Shown here: one piece after another, positions 7,875 through 16,856 of the stretch
Layout of the letters: every line of letters starts with the position of its first letter
How positions within the stretch are numbered: the first letter of the stretch is position 1
Source: Bellilinea sp040754815
GTDB taxonomy: Bacteria; Chloroflexota; Anaerolineae; Anaerolineales; Anaerolineaceae
Assembly (NCBI GenBank): GCA_040754815.1
Contig: JBFMBX010000012.1
Coordinates: forward strand, 3,949 to 67,948
DNA length: 64,000 bases
Reading direction: 5' to 3'
Notes under the pieces: model-generated
Told to the model about the DNA's origin: nothing
Database searches by the model: none
What the model saw: only the letters and a program-made list of their open reading frames with translations
Position numbers and translations under genes: made by a program

Positions 7875-8312
7875 ATGGCCGACTTCAACTTCTACTACCC
7901 CATTTCCGTTCGCTACGGCGATCTCGACCCGCAGTGGCATGTCAACAACGCCCGTTTTCTGACCTTTCTGGAACAGACCCGGCTGGCTTATGTGCAGCAC
8001 CTCGGCCTGTTTGATGGCAAGGACTTTTTCAACCTCGGCATGATTGTGGCCGATGTGCACATTGCCTACCGCGCCCCCATTCAACTGAACGAACCCATCC
8101 GCGTGGGGATGCGCGTGAACCGGCTGGGCGGCAAAAGTTTTCAGACCGAGTACCTCATCGAAAACTCCCAAACCGGCGAAGTCAAAGCCACCGCCGAAAT
8201 CGTAATGGTCACCTTTGACTACCACAAGAATTGCAGCATCCCCATTCCCGAAAACTGGCGGGAAAAAATAGCCGCCTTCGAGGGCATCCCCGCCGGCCCT
8301 GCTTCTGCCTGA
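7875..8312 (+). CDS. Acyl-CoA thioesterase, 4HBT hot-dog family
   Basis: This 145-residue protein has the 4HBT motif VRYGDLDPQWHVNNARFLTFLEQTR, with the conserved Asp and the usual His-x-Asn-Asn/Ala region (about 15-35). Members hydrolyse acyl-CoA or related thioesters; the closest families are YbgC/FadM-like. The substrate cannot be assigned. It is 26 bases upstream of the M42 peptidase gene on the same strand and probably shares its transcript, although no functional link is obvious. Confidence 0.88.
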   Translation: MADFNFYYPISVRYGDLDPQWHVNNARFLTFLEQTRLAYVQHLGLFDGKDFFNLGMIVADVHIAYRAPIQLNEPIRVGMRVNRLGGKSFQTEYLIENSQTGEVKATAEIVMVTFDYHKNCSIPIPENWREKIAAFEGIPAGPASA

Positions 8313-8338
8313 ACACCTGACCGAAAAAAGGAAAAAAG

Positions 8339-9391
8339 ATGAACCCGCTCCCCGAAATCAACGAACAGGAACTGGTTGACTTTCTGACTGGCCTGCTGAA
8401 CACCCCCAGCCCATCCGGTTTTACCGAATCCGCCATCCTTTACACCGCCGCCGCGCTGCAATCCATTGAGGGGTTGAGTTACCTGCGCACCCGCAAGGGC
8501 GCGCTGCTGGCCGTCTTCCCCGGCGAACAGGCCCTGCAGCCGCGCGCCCTGACGGCGCATGTGGATACGCTCGGCGCGATGGTCAAGGAAATCAAATCCA
8601 ACGGCCGCCTGCGCCTGACGCGCATCGGCGGTATACCGTGGAACGCCATCGAGACCGAGGGCTGCACGGTGTTCACGGTGGATGGAAAGGCTTACCGCGG
8701 CAGTGTGCTGCCGGAAAAGGCTTCGGTGCATGTATACGGCGAAAAAGTATCCTCCACCCCGCGCGATGAAACCAGCATGGAAGTACGGCTGGATGCCCGC
8801 ACCAGCAGCGCGGAGGAAACCCGCGCGCTCGGCATTCAGGTGGGTGACTTTGTGGCCTTTGACCCGCGCGTGGAAGTGCAAAACGGCTTCATCCGCTCGC
8901 GCTTTCTGGATGACAAAGCCTGTGTGGCCTGCATTGTGGCGGCCTTTCAGGCTTTGCACCGCGCCGGCCTGCGCCCCAAACAGACCACCTACGCGCTGAT
9001 CAGCAACTACGAAGAAGTCGGCCACGGCGCTTCCACCGGCTTTCCCCCCGAAGTTGGCGAACTGGTGGTGGTGGATATGGCCGCCATCGGCGAAGGGCAG
9101 ACTTCCGATGAATACCACGCCACGCTGTGCGTCAAAGATTCCGGCGGGCCGTACGACCACGCCCTCAGCACCCGCCTGCGCCGGCTGGCCGATCAGTATC
9201 AGATCCCCTACAAGGTGGATATTTACCCCTACTATGGCTCGGATGGCGGTGCGCTGCTGCGCAGCGGCGCCGATTTGCGCGTGGCACTCATCGGGCCGGG
9301 GGTGGATTCTTCGCACCACTACGAGCGCACGCATCTGGATGCGCTGCTGGCCACCACGCGCTGGATACTCGCTTACCTGCTGGCCGACTGA
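8339..9391 (+). CDS. M42-family metallo-aminopeptidase
   Basis: This 350-residue enzyme carries the M42 di-metal set: His in LTAHVDTLGAMV, Asp in FLDDKACVACI, the catalytic Glu pair in SNYEEVGHG, Asp in VVDMAAIGE, and the final His in SSHHYERTH. The family (glutamyl aminopeptidase / deblocking aminopeptidase / FrvX) forms large self-compartmentalised shells that trim peptides in the cytoplasm. AGGAAAAAAG precedes the ATG. It ends seven bases before the convergent membrane-protein gene. Confidence 0.92.
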   Translation: MNPLPEINEQELVDFLTGLLNTPSPSGFTESAILYTAAALQSIEGLSYLRTRKGALLAVFPGEQALQPRALTAHVDTLGAMVKEIKSNGRLRLTRIGGIPWNAIETEGCTVFTVDGKAYRGSVLPEKASVHVYGEKVSSTPRDETSMEVRLDARTSSAEETRALGIQVGDFVAFDPRVEVQNGFIRSRFLDDKACVACIVAAFQALHRAGLRPKQTTYALISNYEEVGHGASTGFPPEVGELVVVDMAAIGEGQTSDEYHATLCVKDSGGPYDHALSTRLRRLADQYQIPYKVDIYPYYGSDGGALLRSGADLRVALIGPGVDSSHHYERTHLDALLATTRWILAYLLAD

Positions 9392-9398
9392 CCCCCAC

Positions 9399-10877
9399 TT
9401 ATCGCCGCAGGATGACGGCGGTTGAATCGGCGTAGATTTCCTGCCAGCCGTCCGTTTGCAGGGCAGGCCGCAGCGGTTCGGCGGAGGGGATGATTACCCA
9501 CTCCACGCCGTAGCGCGCCAGCACGTCCTCCCAGCCCGGCGCAAGGGTGATGACCGTCTCGTACTCGCGGGTCAGCGCCTCGCCGTAAAAATCGGTCTGG
9601 CCGTCAATGAAGACGGGGTACTGCGGGTAGAGGCGGTAGAGCAGATAGCCGCCCCACGGAAAGTAATTGAACATGCGGCCGCTTTGCGGGTGCTGTTCAA
9701 TCCAATCCACCGCTGCCGTCGGGAAAACCCGCGGGTCAAAACGGCTGGTTTCGCGCACCGCCGGCATAAACGCCATGGCGAGAATCAACACCGCCGTACT
9801 GAGCGGCAGCCACAGCGCACCGCGCAGCGAGGTTTCGATGGCGGCGACGGCCGCTTCGATTTTCTCCCACTTCCGCCCGCGCACTTCTTCCGCCAGTGCC
9901 TGCGCCAGAATCGGCACGGCGATGACGGCGTAGAGCGGAATGTTGCGCGCGCTGAACAGCCCCATCACCGTCCAGCCGGCCAGCAGCAAGCGCCGGGCGA
10001 GCGGCAGGTTTGCCCGCCGGCTACCCGCCAGCCAGACCGAAAGGCCGATCAGCGCCAGAAAGGGGTAAAACGCGGCCTGCTGAAAATCGGGCGGCAGGTA
10101 TTCCTGCGTATGACCCACCAGATAACGGTTGCTCAAAAAGTCAAAGGCGGTTTTCCACACCCCCACCCCCACCGGGTTGAGCAGGGAGGCCGCCAGCGCA
10201 ACGCCGCCGCCGAGCAGCACAGCGCGGCTGAAGGATGAAAGGCGCACAGGCCTGCGCCGGGCATCATCCCATATCCCCTCGACCAGAAAGGCAGCCCAGA
10301 CCACAAAGCCGGCGATGAACGCGCCGTGCGTGTTGGCCCACACCAGCATCACCAGCCCAAGCCAGAGCAGAGAACGCTGCCTTCCGGTGCGCAATTGTTC
10401 CAGCAGTCCCAGCCACAGGGCGGTATACAATATGGTGAACACATGCGGCCGGGCCAGAAAGTGCAAACTGGCAGCCGCCACACCCAGCAGCGTGACCGAA
10501 AGGGAAAGCAGCGGCATGCCACTTTGCCGCCGTGCCTGCGCATAGACCAGCGTAAAAGCGGCTGCCAGCACCAGCACGGTGACCAGTGTTACGCCGCTCA
10601 GTCCCAGCCATTGTTCGGCCAGCGCAAAAATGACCTGCGCAAGCCACTCATGCGGCGCTAGCGGCTGACCGTGCATGGTGTGAGAGAAAATATCCGCCCG
10701 CGGAATCTGCCCCGCGGCAAGAATGGTGCGCCCCACCGCCAGATGCCTGCCCGTATCGCCATCCTGATTCAACAGGCGCGGAGCAATGCTCATCAGCCCG
10801 AACAGCAGCGCGGCGAAAAGGAACTCCGTAAGGCGCGGCAGCAGGTAGCGCAGGGGAGAAGTGCGGGAAGCGGACAT
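9399..10877 (-). CDS. Polytopic membrane protein, GT-C glycosyltransferase-like
   Basis: The 492-residue protein has roughly ten to eleven transmembrane helices and a soluble C-terminal tail (about 390-492). The first loop after helix 1 carries an acidic motif, LLNQDGDTGRHLAVGR, and then IFSHTMHGQPLAPHEWLAQV. This resembles the extracytoplasmic active-site loop of GT-C-fold transferases (PMT/ArnT type) that use lipid-linked sugars. The assignment to GT-C is inference from topology and the acidic loop. A -10 box lies seven bases before the ATG. Confidence 0.6.
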   Translation of the reverse strand: MSASRTSPLRYLLPRLTEFLFAALLFGLMSIAPRLLNQDGDTGRHLAVGRTILAAGQIPRADIFSHTMHGQPLAPHEWLAQVIFALAEQWLGLSGVTLVTVLVLAAAFTLVYAQARRQSGMPLLSLSVTLLGVAAASLHFLARPHVFTILYTALWLGLLEQLRTGRQRSLLWLGLVMLVWANTHGAFIAGFVVWAAFLVEGIWDDARRRPVRLSSFSRAVLLGGGVALAASLLNPVGVGVWKTAFDFLSNRYLVGHTQEYLPPDFQQAAFYPFLALIGLSVWLAGSRRANLPLARRLLLAGWTVMGLFSARNIPLYAVIAVPILAQALAEEVRGRKWEKIEAAVAAIETSLRGALWLPLSTAVLILAMAFMPAVRETSRFDPRVFPTAAVDWIEQHPQSGRMFNYFPWGGYLLYRLYPQYPVFIDGQTDFYGEALTREYETVITLAPGWEDVLARYGVEWVIIPSAEPLRPALQTDGWQEIYADSTAVILRR

Positions 10878-10884
10878 CGGTTTA

Positions 10885-10890
10885 ATTTTA
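10885..10890 (-). promoter_or_regulatory. Leaderless-type -10 box of the GT-C-like gene
   Basis: On the minus strand TAAAAT ends seven bases before the ATG at 10877, with no Shine-Dalgarno sequence. Confidence 0.5.
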
Positions 10891-11007
10891 ATGGAGAAAG
10901 CGGGGCGGGAGCGGCTCTCTTGCCTTTCGATTTCGCCCTGGCCGGATAAAATAATTAACTTCCTGATTTTTTAAGATAAAACGACATTCTTACCCTGCTC
11001 TTTCCGG

Positions 11008-11058
11008 TATAATATAAGACAAATGTTCGATTTTCAGGAATCAAAAGATGCCGGTTAA
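11008..11058 (+). promoter_or_regulatory. nurA operon promoter with short overlapping upstream ORF
   Basis: TATAAT (11008-11013) lies 34 bases before the nurA ATG. Nine bases after it, an ATG at 11023 opens a ten-codon frame (MFDFQESKDAG has eleven residues counting the Met) that ends at TAA 11056-11058, inside nurA. CAGGAA within this frame is the likely nurA SD. Translation of the short frame would pass over the nurA start. Confidence 0.45.
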
Positions 11059-12217
11059 TTATTTGCAGGTTCAGGGACAAATTCTGGACAAATGCCAGCA
11101 GGCGCGCCAGAACCAGCAGGTCTATCGCCAGCGGCTGGAGCAGGCTTTGAAACTGCTTGAGCGTTTTGCCGGCGAACTCGACACGCTGCGCGCAGTGGTA
11201 GAAAATGCCCGCATGGCGGATTCCACCCTGCGCTGTGCCGTGCCGCTGAACGAAGAACTGAATACCGCACGCGATGCGCCGGTGATGGGCGAAATGCCCC
11301 TGCTGCTGGCCGCTGACGGCTCGCAGGTCAACCCCAACCGCCACGATGCGGTGGAATTTGCCGTCATCAACACCGGCCTGTTCCGCATCCAGCCCGGCAC
11401 AGCCCACACCCCGCGCGAAGAAACCCAAACCCAGTTGTACCTGCTGGAAGACCTGCACAACCCCGATGCGCCGCTGACCGAAGAGGTGGTGGCACTACGC
11501 CGCGACCTGACCGAACGCCGCCTGCTGGCCGAACGCGCCGCCGCTGAGTCAGCCCGGCCGCTCATCACCCTCACCGACGGGCCGCTGGAACTCTTCCGTG
11601 AACCGCGCGATAACCCTCAATACGACCAGCTGCTCAGGGATTACCTGAACATCTTGCAGAAAACCAACCGGCATGGAGTCGTCAGCGCCGGATATGTGGA
11701 CAAACCGCGCAGCGATCTGGTGGTGCGCCTGCTGGAACTGGCCGGTGAACAGAATTCCGCCGCGCAGGAAACCGCTCGCCGCCGCCCGCTGGCCGGGGTG
11801 CTCGACCGTGTCATCTTTGCCCGGCTGCTGGGGGCGGGTCAGCGCAGCGCGGTGTTTGCCATCCAATCCGGCATGGCCGAACGCTTTGCCGATTACGACC
11901 CCGCCTTGCAGCCGTGTTTCTTTTACCTGAATGTCAGTGCTGGCTCTTCTGAGCCCTATCTGGCGCGGGTGGAAATTCCCCTGCAAACGGCGCAAAATTC
12001 CGACCTGCTGGATGCGCTGCACGCTGCTCTCTTACAGCAGTGCCGACAGATGGGCAGCAAACCCTACCCCTATGCCCTGCACCGCGCCCACGAGATCGCC
12101 CTGATCAGCCGGCTGGAAAAAGAGCAGATCGAAACGATGATTGCCCGCGCCATGCGCGCCATGGGTCTGGAGGTGGAGGATAAAAGTTTCAAACAGTATC
12201 ACAAAGAGAATCGTTAG
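11048..12217 (+). CDS. nurA: NurA-domain nuclease
   Basis: The 389-residue protein contains the NurA hallmark LLAADGSQVNPNRHDAVEFAVINTG, with the metal-binding Asp90, and later YVDKPRSDLVVRLLEL, plus LISRLEKEQIETMIARAMRAMG near the C-terminus. NurA is a 5'-3' exonuclease/endonuclease that acts with the HerA hexameric translocase in end resection of double-strand breaks. The N-terminal 60 residues are a predicted helical/coiled segment. It leads a three-gene operon: an 18-base gap to the next gene, then 22 bases to herA. Confidence 0.88.
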   Translation: MPVNYLQVQGQILDKCQQARQNQQVYRQRLEQALKLLERFAGELDTLRAVVENARMADSTLRCAVPLNEELNTARDAPVMGEMPLLLAADGSQVNPNRHDAVEFAVINTGLFRIQPGTAHTPREETQTQLYLLEDLHNPDAPLTEEVVALRRDLTERRLLAERAAAESARPLITLTDGPLELFREPRDNPQYDQLLRDYLNILQKTNRHGVVSAGYVDKPRSDLVVRLLELAGEQNSAAQETARRRPLAGVLDRVIFARLLGAGQRSAVFAIQSGMAERFADYDPALQPCFFYLNVSAGSSEPYLARVEIPLQTAQNSDLLDALHAALLQQCRQMGSKPYPYALHRAHEIALISRLEKEQIETMIARAMRAMGLEVEDKSFKQYHKENR

Positions 12218-12235
12218 GCGGGAGGTAAGAAAACC

Positions 12236-12844
12236 ATGACTGCTTCTTTACAAATCGGACGATTGCTGCGCTCGACGACCAGCGATTGTGTGATCGGCTG
12301 CCGCGCCAGTGAGTTGAACGTGCCGGTGTTCGGCGGCATGGTGCGCATTCCGCTGGCGGATGGGACGCAAATCTACGGCCTGATTCACAATATCCAGATC
12401 GAGGATGACGGCCTGATCCGGCAGTTGATCACCAGCGACAATGTGTCGGAGGATGTACTGCTGGATAACCGCAACAACCGCAATGTGCCGGTGGAGATCG
12501 GCGTGATTTTCGTGGGTTATGCACAGAACGGGCGAATCAGCCACCTGCTGCCGCCGCGCCCGCCGCTCAGTCTGGATGAAATTTTCACCTGCATGCCGCC
12601 GGAGGTGATTGCCTTCACCGGCAGCGGGCGGTTCGGCTACCTCCGCCACATCCTGCGCGCCGAAGATCTGCCGCAGGCCGAACTGCTGGCGGCCCACATT
12701 CAACAGGCCGGCCAGATGCACCACGCCCACGGCAGCCCCGGCTGGGTGGAAGCGGTGACCCGTGAACTGGTCACCCTGCTGCGCGATGACTACGACCGCC
12801 TGATGAGCGTGCTGAGCGCCATCGGCGATGTCAACCTGTCCTGA
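12236..12844 (+). CDS. HAS-barrel-like accessory protein between nurA and herA
   Basis: I do not recognise this 202-residue protein as a named family. Its first 60 residues (IGRLLRSTTSDCVIGCRASE, then VFGGMVRIPL, IYGLIHNIQIEDDG) follow the same pattern as the N-terminal HAS barrel of the adjacent HerA (GYVVGGSLKDSLSVRLTVPP, GSFVVIESGDW, FYGTVTDLQL). A stand-alone HAS-barrel subunit that adapts HerA to NurA is a reasonable inference. The rest is mixed alpha-helical with no catalytic motif. A good SD (GGGAGGTAAG) precedes the ATG. Confidence 0.6.
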   Translation: MTASLQIGRLLRSTTSDCVIGCRASELNVPVFGGMVRIPLADGTQIYGLIHNIQIEDDGLIRQLITSDNVSEDVLLDNRNNRNVPVEIGVIFVGYAQNGRISHLLPPRPPLSLDEIFTCMPPEVIAFTGSGRFGYLRHILRAEDLPQAELLAAHIQQAGQMHHAHGSPGWVEAVTRELVTLLRDDYDRLMSVLSAIGDVNLS

Positions 12845-12866
12845 CGGATAGCGGGAGGAAACGAAC

Positions 12867-14594
12867 ATGACTTACAACCCCGAAAACGCACCCGAAAAAC
12901 CGCTCGGTTATGTGGTCGGCGGCAGCCTGAAAGATTCGCTCAGTGTGCGCCTGACCGTGCCGCCGCAGGAAGTCAAGGAAGGCTCGTTTGTGGTCATCGA
13001 AAGCGGCGACTGGCGTTTTTACGGCACGGTGACCGATTTGCAGCTGGGCAGTACCAACCCGCGCTTTGCCGATGAGCAGAGCGAAAACCGCCTTCCGCCG
13101 CAGGTGGCGCGCCTGCTGCACGGGCAAACCCTGTTCACCAACCTGCAGGTGCTGCCGGCGCTGATGCAGGAAGTCGGCCCTGACCCGGCTTCGCCCGAAT
13201 ACGATCATTGGCGCAGCCAGCACCCCGATGATAGCGGCCTGCAGCCCCAGCCGGTCAAGACCGTGCCGGCCCACCATGCGCTGGTGCGCGGAGCGCGCGC
13301 CGAGGATGTGGCCAATATCTTTGGTGAGCCCAGCCCGCGCAATTTTGTCATCGGCTACACCCGCGAGCAGAACCTGCCCATCCCGCTCGATCTGGAAAAA
13401 TTCGTCCAGCGGTCTTCCGGCATTTTTGGGGCAACCGGCACGGGCAAATCCTTCCTAACCCGCCTGCTGCTGGCCGGGCTGATTGAGTACAACAAGGCCG
13501 CCACGCTGGTCTTTGATATGCACAACGAATACGCCTACGATGACATTGCCTCGGACACCAAAGAGGTGGTGCCCGGCCTGAAAACCCGCTTTCCGGGGCG
13601 CGTGCGGGTGGTCGGGCTGGGGGCCGGGGCCTCGATTCGCGGCCAATCGCCCGATTTCACCCTGACACTGGCAGAAAGCGACATTTTGCCGGAAGATATT
13701 GAGATGCTGACCCGCGAGCTCAACCTGCGCGAAACCACCCCCGCCACACTGGAAGCGCTGTGGCAGAGTTTTGGGCGCAACTGGTTCAGCGAGTTCAAGA
13801 AGATGCGCAACGGGGCAATGGAGGAAGATCCGGAGACCGGCAAGAAAGTGCCGGCTGCCGACAGCGTGGCCTTTTGGGCAAATCACGCCGGGGTGAATGT
13901 GATGGCCGCCGAGGGCCTGCACCAGAAACTAACCCGTCTGTTCAACAAGCCCTACATCGTCCCCAACCCGCCGCAGGACAGTCTGGCCGAGATCATCAAA
14001 TTACTAGTTGATAAGGATCAGAATAAGCACGTCATCCTCTCGTTCGGTGACCACGAAACCGATCTGGACTACCTGCTGGTAACCAACCTGATCACCCGCC
14101 GCATCCGCGAGGAATGGGAAAAGCGCACCAACGCCTACCGCTCTCACCCGCAGAACAACCCCGAACCGCGCCCGCTGGTGGTGGTGATCGAAGAAGCGCA
14201 CAAACTGCTCAACCGCGAGATGGCCGCCCAGACCGCCTTTGCCGCCATTGCCCGCGAGATGCGTAAGTACTACGTCACCCTGCTGATTGTGGATCAGCGC
14301 CCCTCGCAGATTTACGACGAGGTCATGTCGCAGCTGGGCACGCGGGTGAGCGCGTGGCTGGGCGATGAGGCCGATATCAGCGCGGTGCTTTCCGGGCTGG
14401 CCGGGCGGGATGCCCTGCGCGGGATGCTGGCGCGTTTGCAGCCCAAAGAGGAAGCCCTGCTGCTGGGCTGGGGGGTCAGTCTGCCGATTGTGGTGCGTTC
14501 GCGCCGCTACGACCTGCGCTTTTTCGAGGAACTGCGCGGCGCACAGCCGCCTTCGCGCAGCGCCGACGACGCCATTCGCGAATTGTTCGGGTGA
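12867..14594 (+). CDS. herA: HerA-family hexameric ATPase/translocase
   Basis: This 575-residue protein has an N-terminal HAS barrel (about 10-70), then a RecA/FtsK-like core with Walker A GATGTGKS at 188-195 (FVQRSSGIFGATGTGKSFLT), VFDMHNEYAYDD, and Walker B PLVVVIEEAHKLL. SQLGTRVSAWLGDEADIS near the end is the sensor/arginine-finger region typical of HerA. It pumps DNA into the NurA nuclease for break resection. GGAGG lies nine bases before the ATG. It ends the operon, just before a palindromic repeat cluster. Confidence 0.92.
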   Translation: MTYNPENAPEKPLGYVVGGSLKDSLSVRLTVPPQEVKEGSFVVIESGDWRFYGTVTDLQLGSTNPRFADEQSENRLPPQVARLLHGQTLFTNLQVLPALMQEVGPDPASPEYDHWRSQHPDDSGLQPQPVKTVPAHHALVRGARAEDVANIFGEPSPRNFVIGYTREQNLPIPLDLEKFVQRSSGIFGATGTGKSFLTRLLLAGLIEYNKAATLVFDMHNEYAYDDIASDTKEVVPGLKTRFPGRVRVVGLGAGASIRGQSPDFTLTLAESDILPEDIEMLTRELNLRETTPATLEALWQSFGRNWFSEFKKMRNGAMEEDPETGKKVPAADSVAFWANHAGVNVMAAEGLHQKLTRLFNKPYIVPNPPQDSLAEIIKLLVDKDQNKHVILSFGDHETDLDYLLVTNLITRRIREEWEKRTNAYRSHPQNNPEPRPLVVVIEEAHKLLNREMAAQTAFAAIAREMRKYYVTLLIVDQRPSQIYDEVMSQLGTRVSAWLGDEADISAVLSGLAGRDALRGMLARLQPKEEALLLGWGVSLPIVVRSRRYDLRFFEELRGAQPPSRSADDAIRELFG

Positions 14595-14599
14595 GCAGG

Positions 14600-14815
14600 C
14601 GGCGCGGCGGTCTCCCGCAAGGCCGTTGCAGCAGATTGGGCGGGAGATTCCCGCCTGCCCTTTACCCAACGCAGTGTGGGAGATTTCCACCTGCACTGCA
14701 CCGTAGGCAGTGCAGGTGCAAGTGTCGCTTCGTTCGGAATGACATGGTATACGTCACCGCGAGCCGCCGCAGGCGGCGTGGCGGTCTCCCGCACGGCCGG
14801 GGCGGGGGGCTGGCA
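14600..14815. repeat. Dispersed palindromic repeat cluster, copy 1
   Basis: Non-coding modules of the type CGCGAGCCGCCGCAGGCGGC followed by GGCGGTCTCCCGC, and their inverted forms, fill this gap after herA. The same modules recur near 22.6, 28.9 and 32.8 kb. Short frames open here on both strands but only because the sequence is G+C-rich and lacks stops. Confidence 0.75.
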
Positions 14816-14857
14816 GAGTAATGAAAATTTCCCCTCTCATGCGGTGAAAATTTTTTT

Positions 14858-16027
14858 TCATCCGCCTTGCAGGGACTGCTCGATCCAGCGCCGGAGGGTC
14901 TGGCAGGTTTGCGCCATGCGCCCGTTATCCAGCAGAGAGAGGTCATCGCGCCGGCTGTGATAGGCGCGCCAGAAAGTGGGTGTGCCGCCGCTTTCGATGC
15001 CGCTGGCGCGGAAACCGGCGCGCACGAACGGCTCAAAATCGCCGCTGCGCCGCTCGGCCAGATAGAGGCGGGCAGCCGGATCAGCCGCCTGCAATTGGCG
15101 GTTCAGGGCAGGGTCGGTGAAGAATGCCCCCCAGCCGCGCACGCCGCTGAAGATGCGCAGGCTCTCGCCGCTGCCCACCATATCCACGCTCAACACACGC
15201 AGAGATTGGTTCAAGGTTTTTAATTCAGCGGCGGCGTGGCGCGCGCCGAACAGTCCGGTTTCCTCTGCGCCGGTGAACAGGAAGCCCACCTGACGCCGCA
15301 GTTCAGGCTGATCCGCCAGCCAGCGCGCCACTTCCAGCAGCACCGCCGCGCCGGAAGCATTGTCGTTCGCGCCGGGCGTAAAAGCCCCATTGCCGCCGCG
15401 CTGGTCGTAATAATCCAATGCGATGTAGGCTGCGCCGAGCAGGCTGATCAGCGCAGCCGCCAGTCCGATCAGCACGGACGGAATGGGCATCTGCAAAATG
15501 ACCAGCCCGCCGAAAAAAGCCGCAATCCACGCCGCGCGGGTGAGGATGGCATGCCGGTTGACCCGCAGGGCGTAAAGGATGCCCTCCGCGTATGGCAGGG
15601 CGCGTGCCGTATCCACATGCGCAACCAGCAGCAGGTCGAGTTCCTCCGGTTTGCTGTGTTCCGGCAGGCACAGCAGATTCTGGCTGCGCGCCGTGCGCGG
15701 CAGGCGGTATTGCAGTCCCATCCTCAAATTCGGCAGCAGGCTGACCCACAGCGGGGCAAAAACGGCCGGCCACGGCAGGGCCGGCAGCAGCAACAGCGCG
15801 GCCATCAGCCAGAGCGAGGCCAGCGAGTAATACGGGAAAAAGGACGGCAGCGGCGCAAAGGCGAATTCCTGCCATTCGCAGCGGTAACCCAGCCCCTTCA
15901 TTTGGTCGGCCAGCCAGTCCTGCGCCTGCCTTTCGGCGGGGCTGCCGGCCGGGCGCGGGCCGATGGTTTCGGCAAGGTAAGCGGCGCTGGCGCGTAGGGA
16001 ATCGGACAGGGCGGGGTTATCCGGCAT
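14858..16027 (-). CDS. M28-family zinc metallopeptidase with membrane segments
   Basis: The 389-residue protein has the M28 ligand series: His in LLVAHVDTARALP, Asp in GANDNASGAAVLLEVARWL, the catalytic Glu-Glu in FTGAEETGLFGARH, Asp in SVDMVGSG and the final His in RAYHSRRDDLS. Two to four hydrophobic segments (about 70-100 and 160-210) are inserted in the N-terminal half, so it is probably a membrane-embedded aminopeptidase. Its start overlaps the end of the upstream methyltransferase-like gene by 11 bases. Confidence 0.88.
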   Translation of the reverse strand: MPDNPALSDSLRASAAYLAETIGPRPAGSPAERQAQDWLADQMKGLGYRCEWQEFAFAPLPSFFPYYSLASLWLMAALLLLPALPWPAVFAPLWVSLLPNLRMGLQYRLPRTARSQNLLCLPEHSKPEELDLLLVAHVDTARALPYAEGILYALRVNRHAILTRAAWIAAFFGGLVILQMPIPSVLIGLAAALISLLGAAYIALDYYDQRGGNGAFTPGANDNASGAAVLLEVARWLADQPELRRQVGFLFTGAEETGLFGARHAAAELKTLNQSLRVLSVDMVGSGESLRIFSGVRGWGAFFTDPALNRQLQAADPAARLYLAERRSGDFEPFVRAGFRASGIESGGTPTFWRAYHSRRDDLSLLDNGRMAQTCQTLRRWIEQSLQGG

Positions 16028-16856
16028 GGCGGCAGGCGGTCAGCACAAAACGGTCGAGCGAGTAGCGGAAGAGTAAAGGATCATGGCGGAAAGCGGCGCG
16101 GATGGGGATGCCCTCACTTTCCAGCAAGGCGCGCTGGGCGGCATGTTCTGCCTCGCCCTGATTGACGATGACCAGCAGGCCGCCGGGCTGCAAACTTTGC
16201 CACGCGGCTTGCAGCAGGGCGCGCGGCTGGAAGAGACTGCCGGGCAAGCCCCATTCAAGGTGGTCTTTGCTGAACACAAATGGGAACAGCATGAAGATGA
16301 GGTGAAAAGCGTCCGGCTGGGTGCTGAAGCCGCGCGGGATGTAGGTCACGCCGGGCAGGCCGCGCATGTGGCCGAGGGCGTGATCGTAACGCGAGTGCAG
16401 GTCGGCATAGACGCGGTAGGCGTCAATCTCGTAGCCTTGCAGGTCAATCTCTCGCGGTTGGGGCGTGCGCCACCAGCGCAGCAGAGCGGCCAGCGCCTGC
16501 ACATAGAACCAATGCGAAGGGCCGATATCGGCGGCGCGGATCGAATCGGGCAGGCTGATTGCGCTGGCATCCAGCGCGCTTTCCAGCAGGTGCAGGTAAA
16601 ACAGGTTTTCGCGGTAGTTGATTGGGGTGGTCTGGCTGGCAAAATCTTCCAGATGATACTGGCGCGCCAGCCGCGCGGCCAGTTCGGCGGCGCGGGAGCG
16701 GTCTTGGGGCGGCAGGGCGGCAAAGGGGTCATCCGCCGGGCGCGGCCGGATACGAAATCCGGAACGCCTCCAGCGGAAAAACTGGCGCAGGGGGTAATCC
16801 AGCCGGTTGCGCGCCTCCAGCAGCAGGTGGCGGAGAGAAAATTTTGGGCCACTCAT
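16017..16856 (-). CDS. Putative SAM-dependent methyltransferase-like protein
   Basis: This 279-residue protein has a degenerate motif I (IRAADIGPSHWFYVQALAALL) followed by DLQGYEIDAYRVYADL as strand 2, and a late segment SLQPGGLLVIVNQGEAEHAA that matches the post-III region of class I methyltransferases. It could be a methyltransferase with an unusual cofactor loop or a catalytically dead relative. Its ATG overlaps the stop of the restriction endonuclease gene by four bases, and its own end overlaps the M28 peptidase gene, so all are probably read from the same transcript. Confidence 0.6.
   Translation of the reverse strand: MSGPKFSLRHLLLEARNRLDYPLRQFFRWRRSGFRIRPRPADDPFAALPPQDRSRAAELAARLARQYHLEDFASQTTPINYRENLFYLHLLESALDASAISLPDSIRAADIGPSHWFYVQALAALLRWWRTPQPREIDLQGYEIDAYRVYADLHSRYDHALGHMRGLPGVTYIPRGFSTQPDAFHLIFMLFPFVFSKDHLEWGLPGSLFQPRALLQAAWQSLQPGGLLVIVNQGEAEHAAQRALLESEGIPIRAAFRHDPLLFRYSLDRFVLTACRHAG

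Noticed and set aside
11048..14594. nurA-herA locus as a phage-defence system
   Set aside because: HerA occurs in defence islands with Sir2 or DUF4297 nucleases, but here it has NurA and lies among housekeeping repair genes, so a resection role is more likely.
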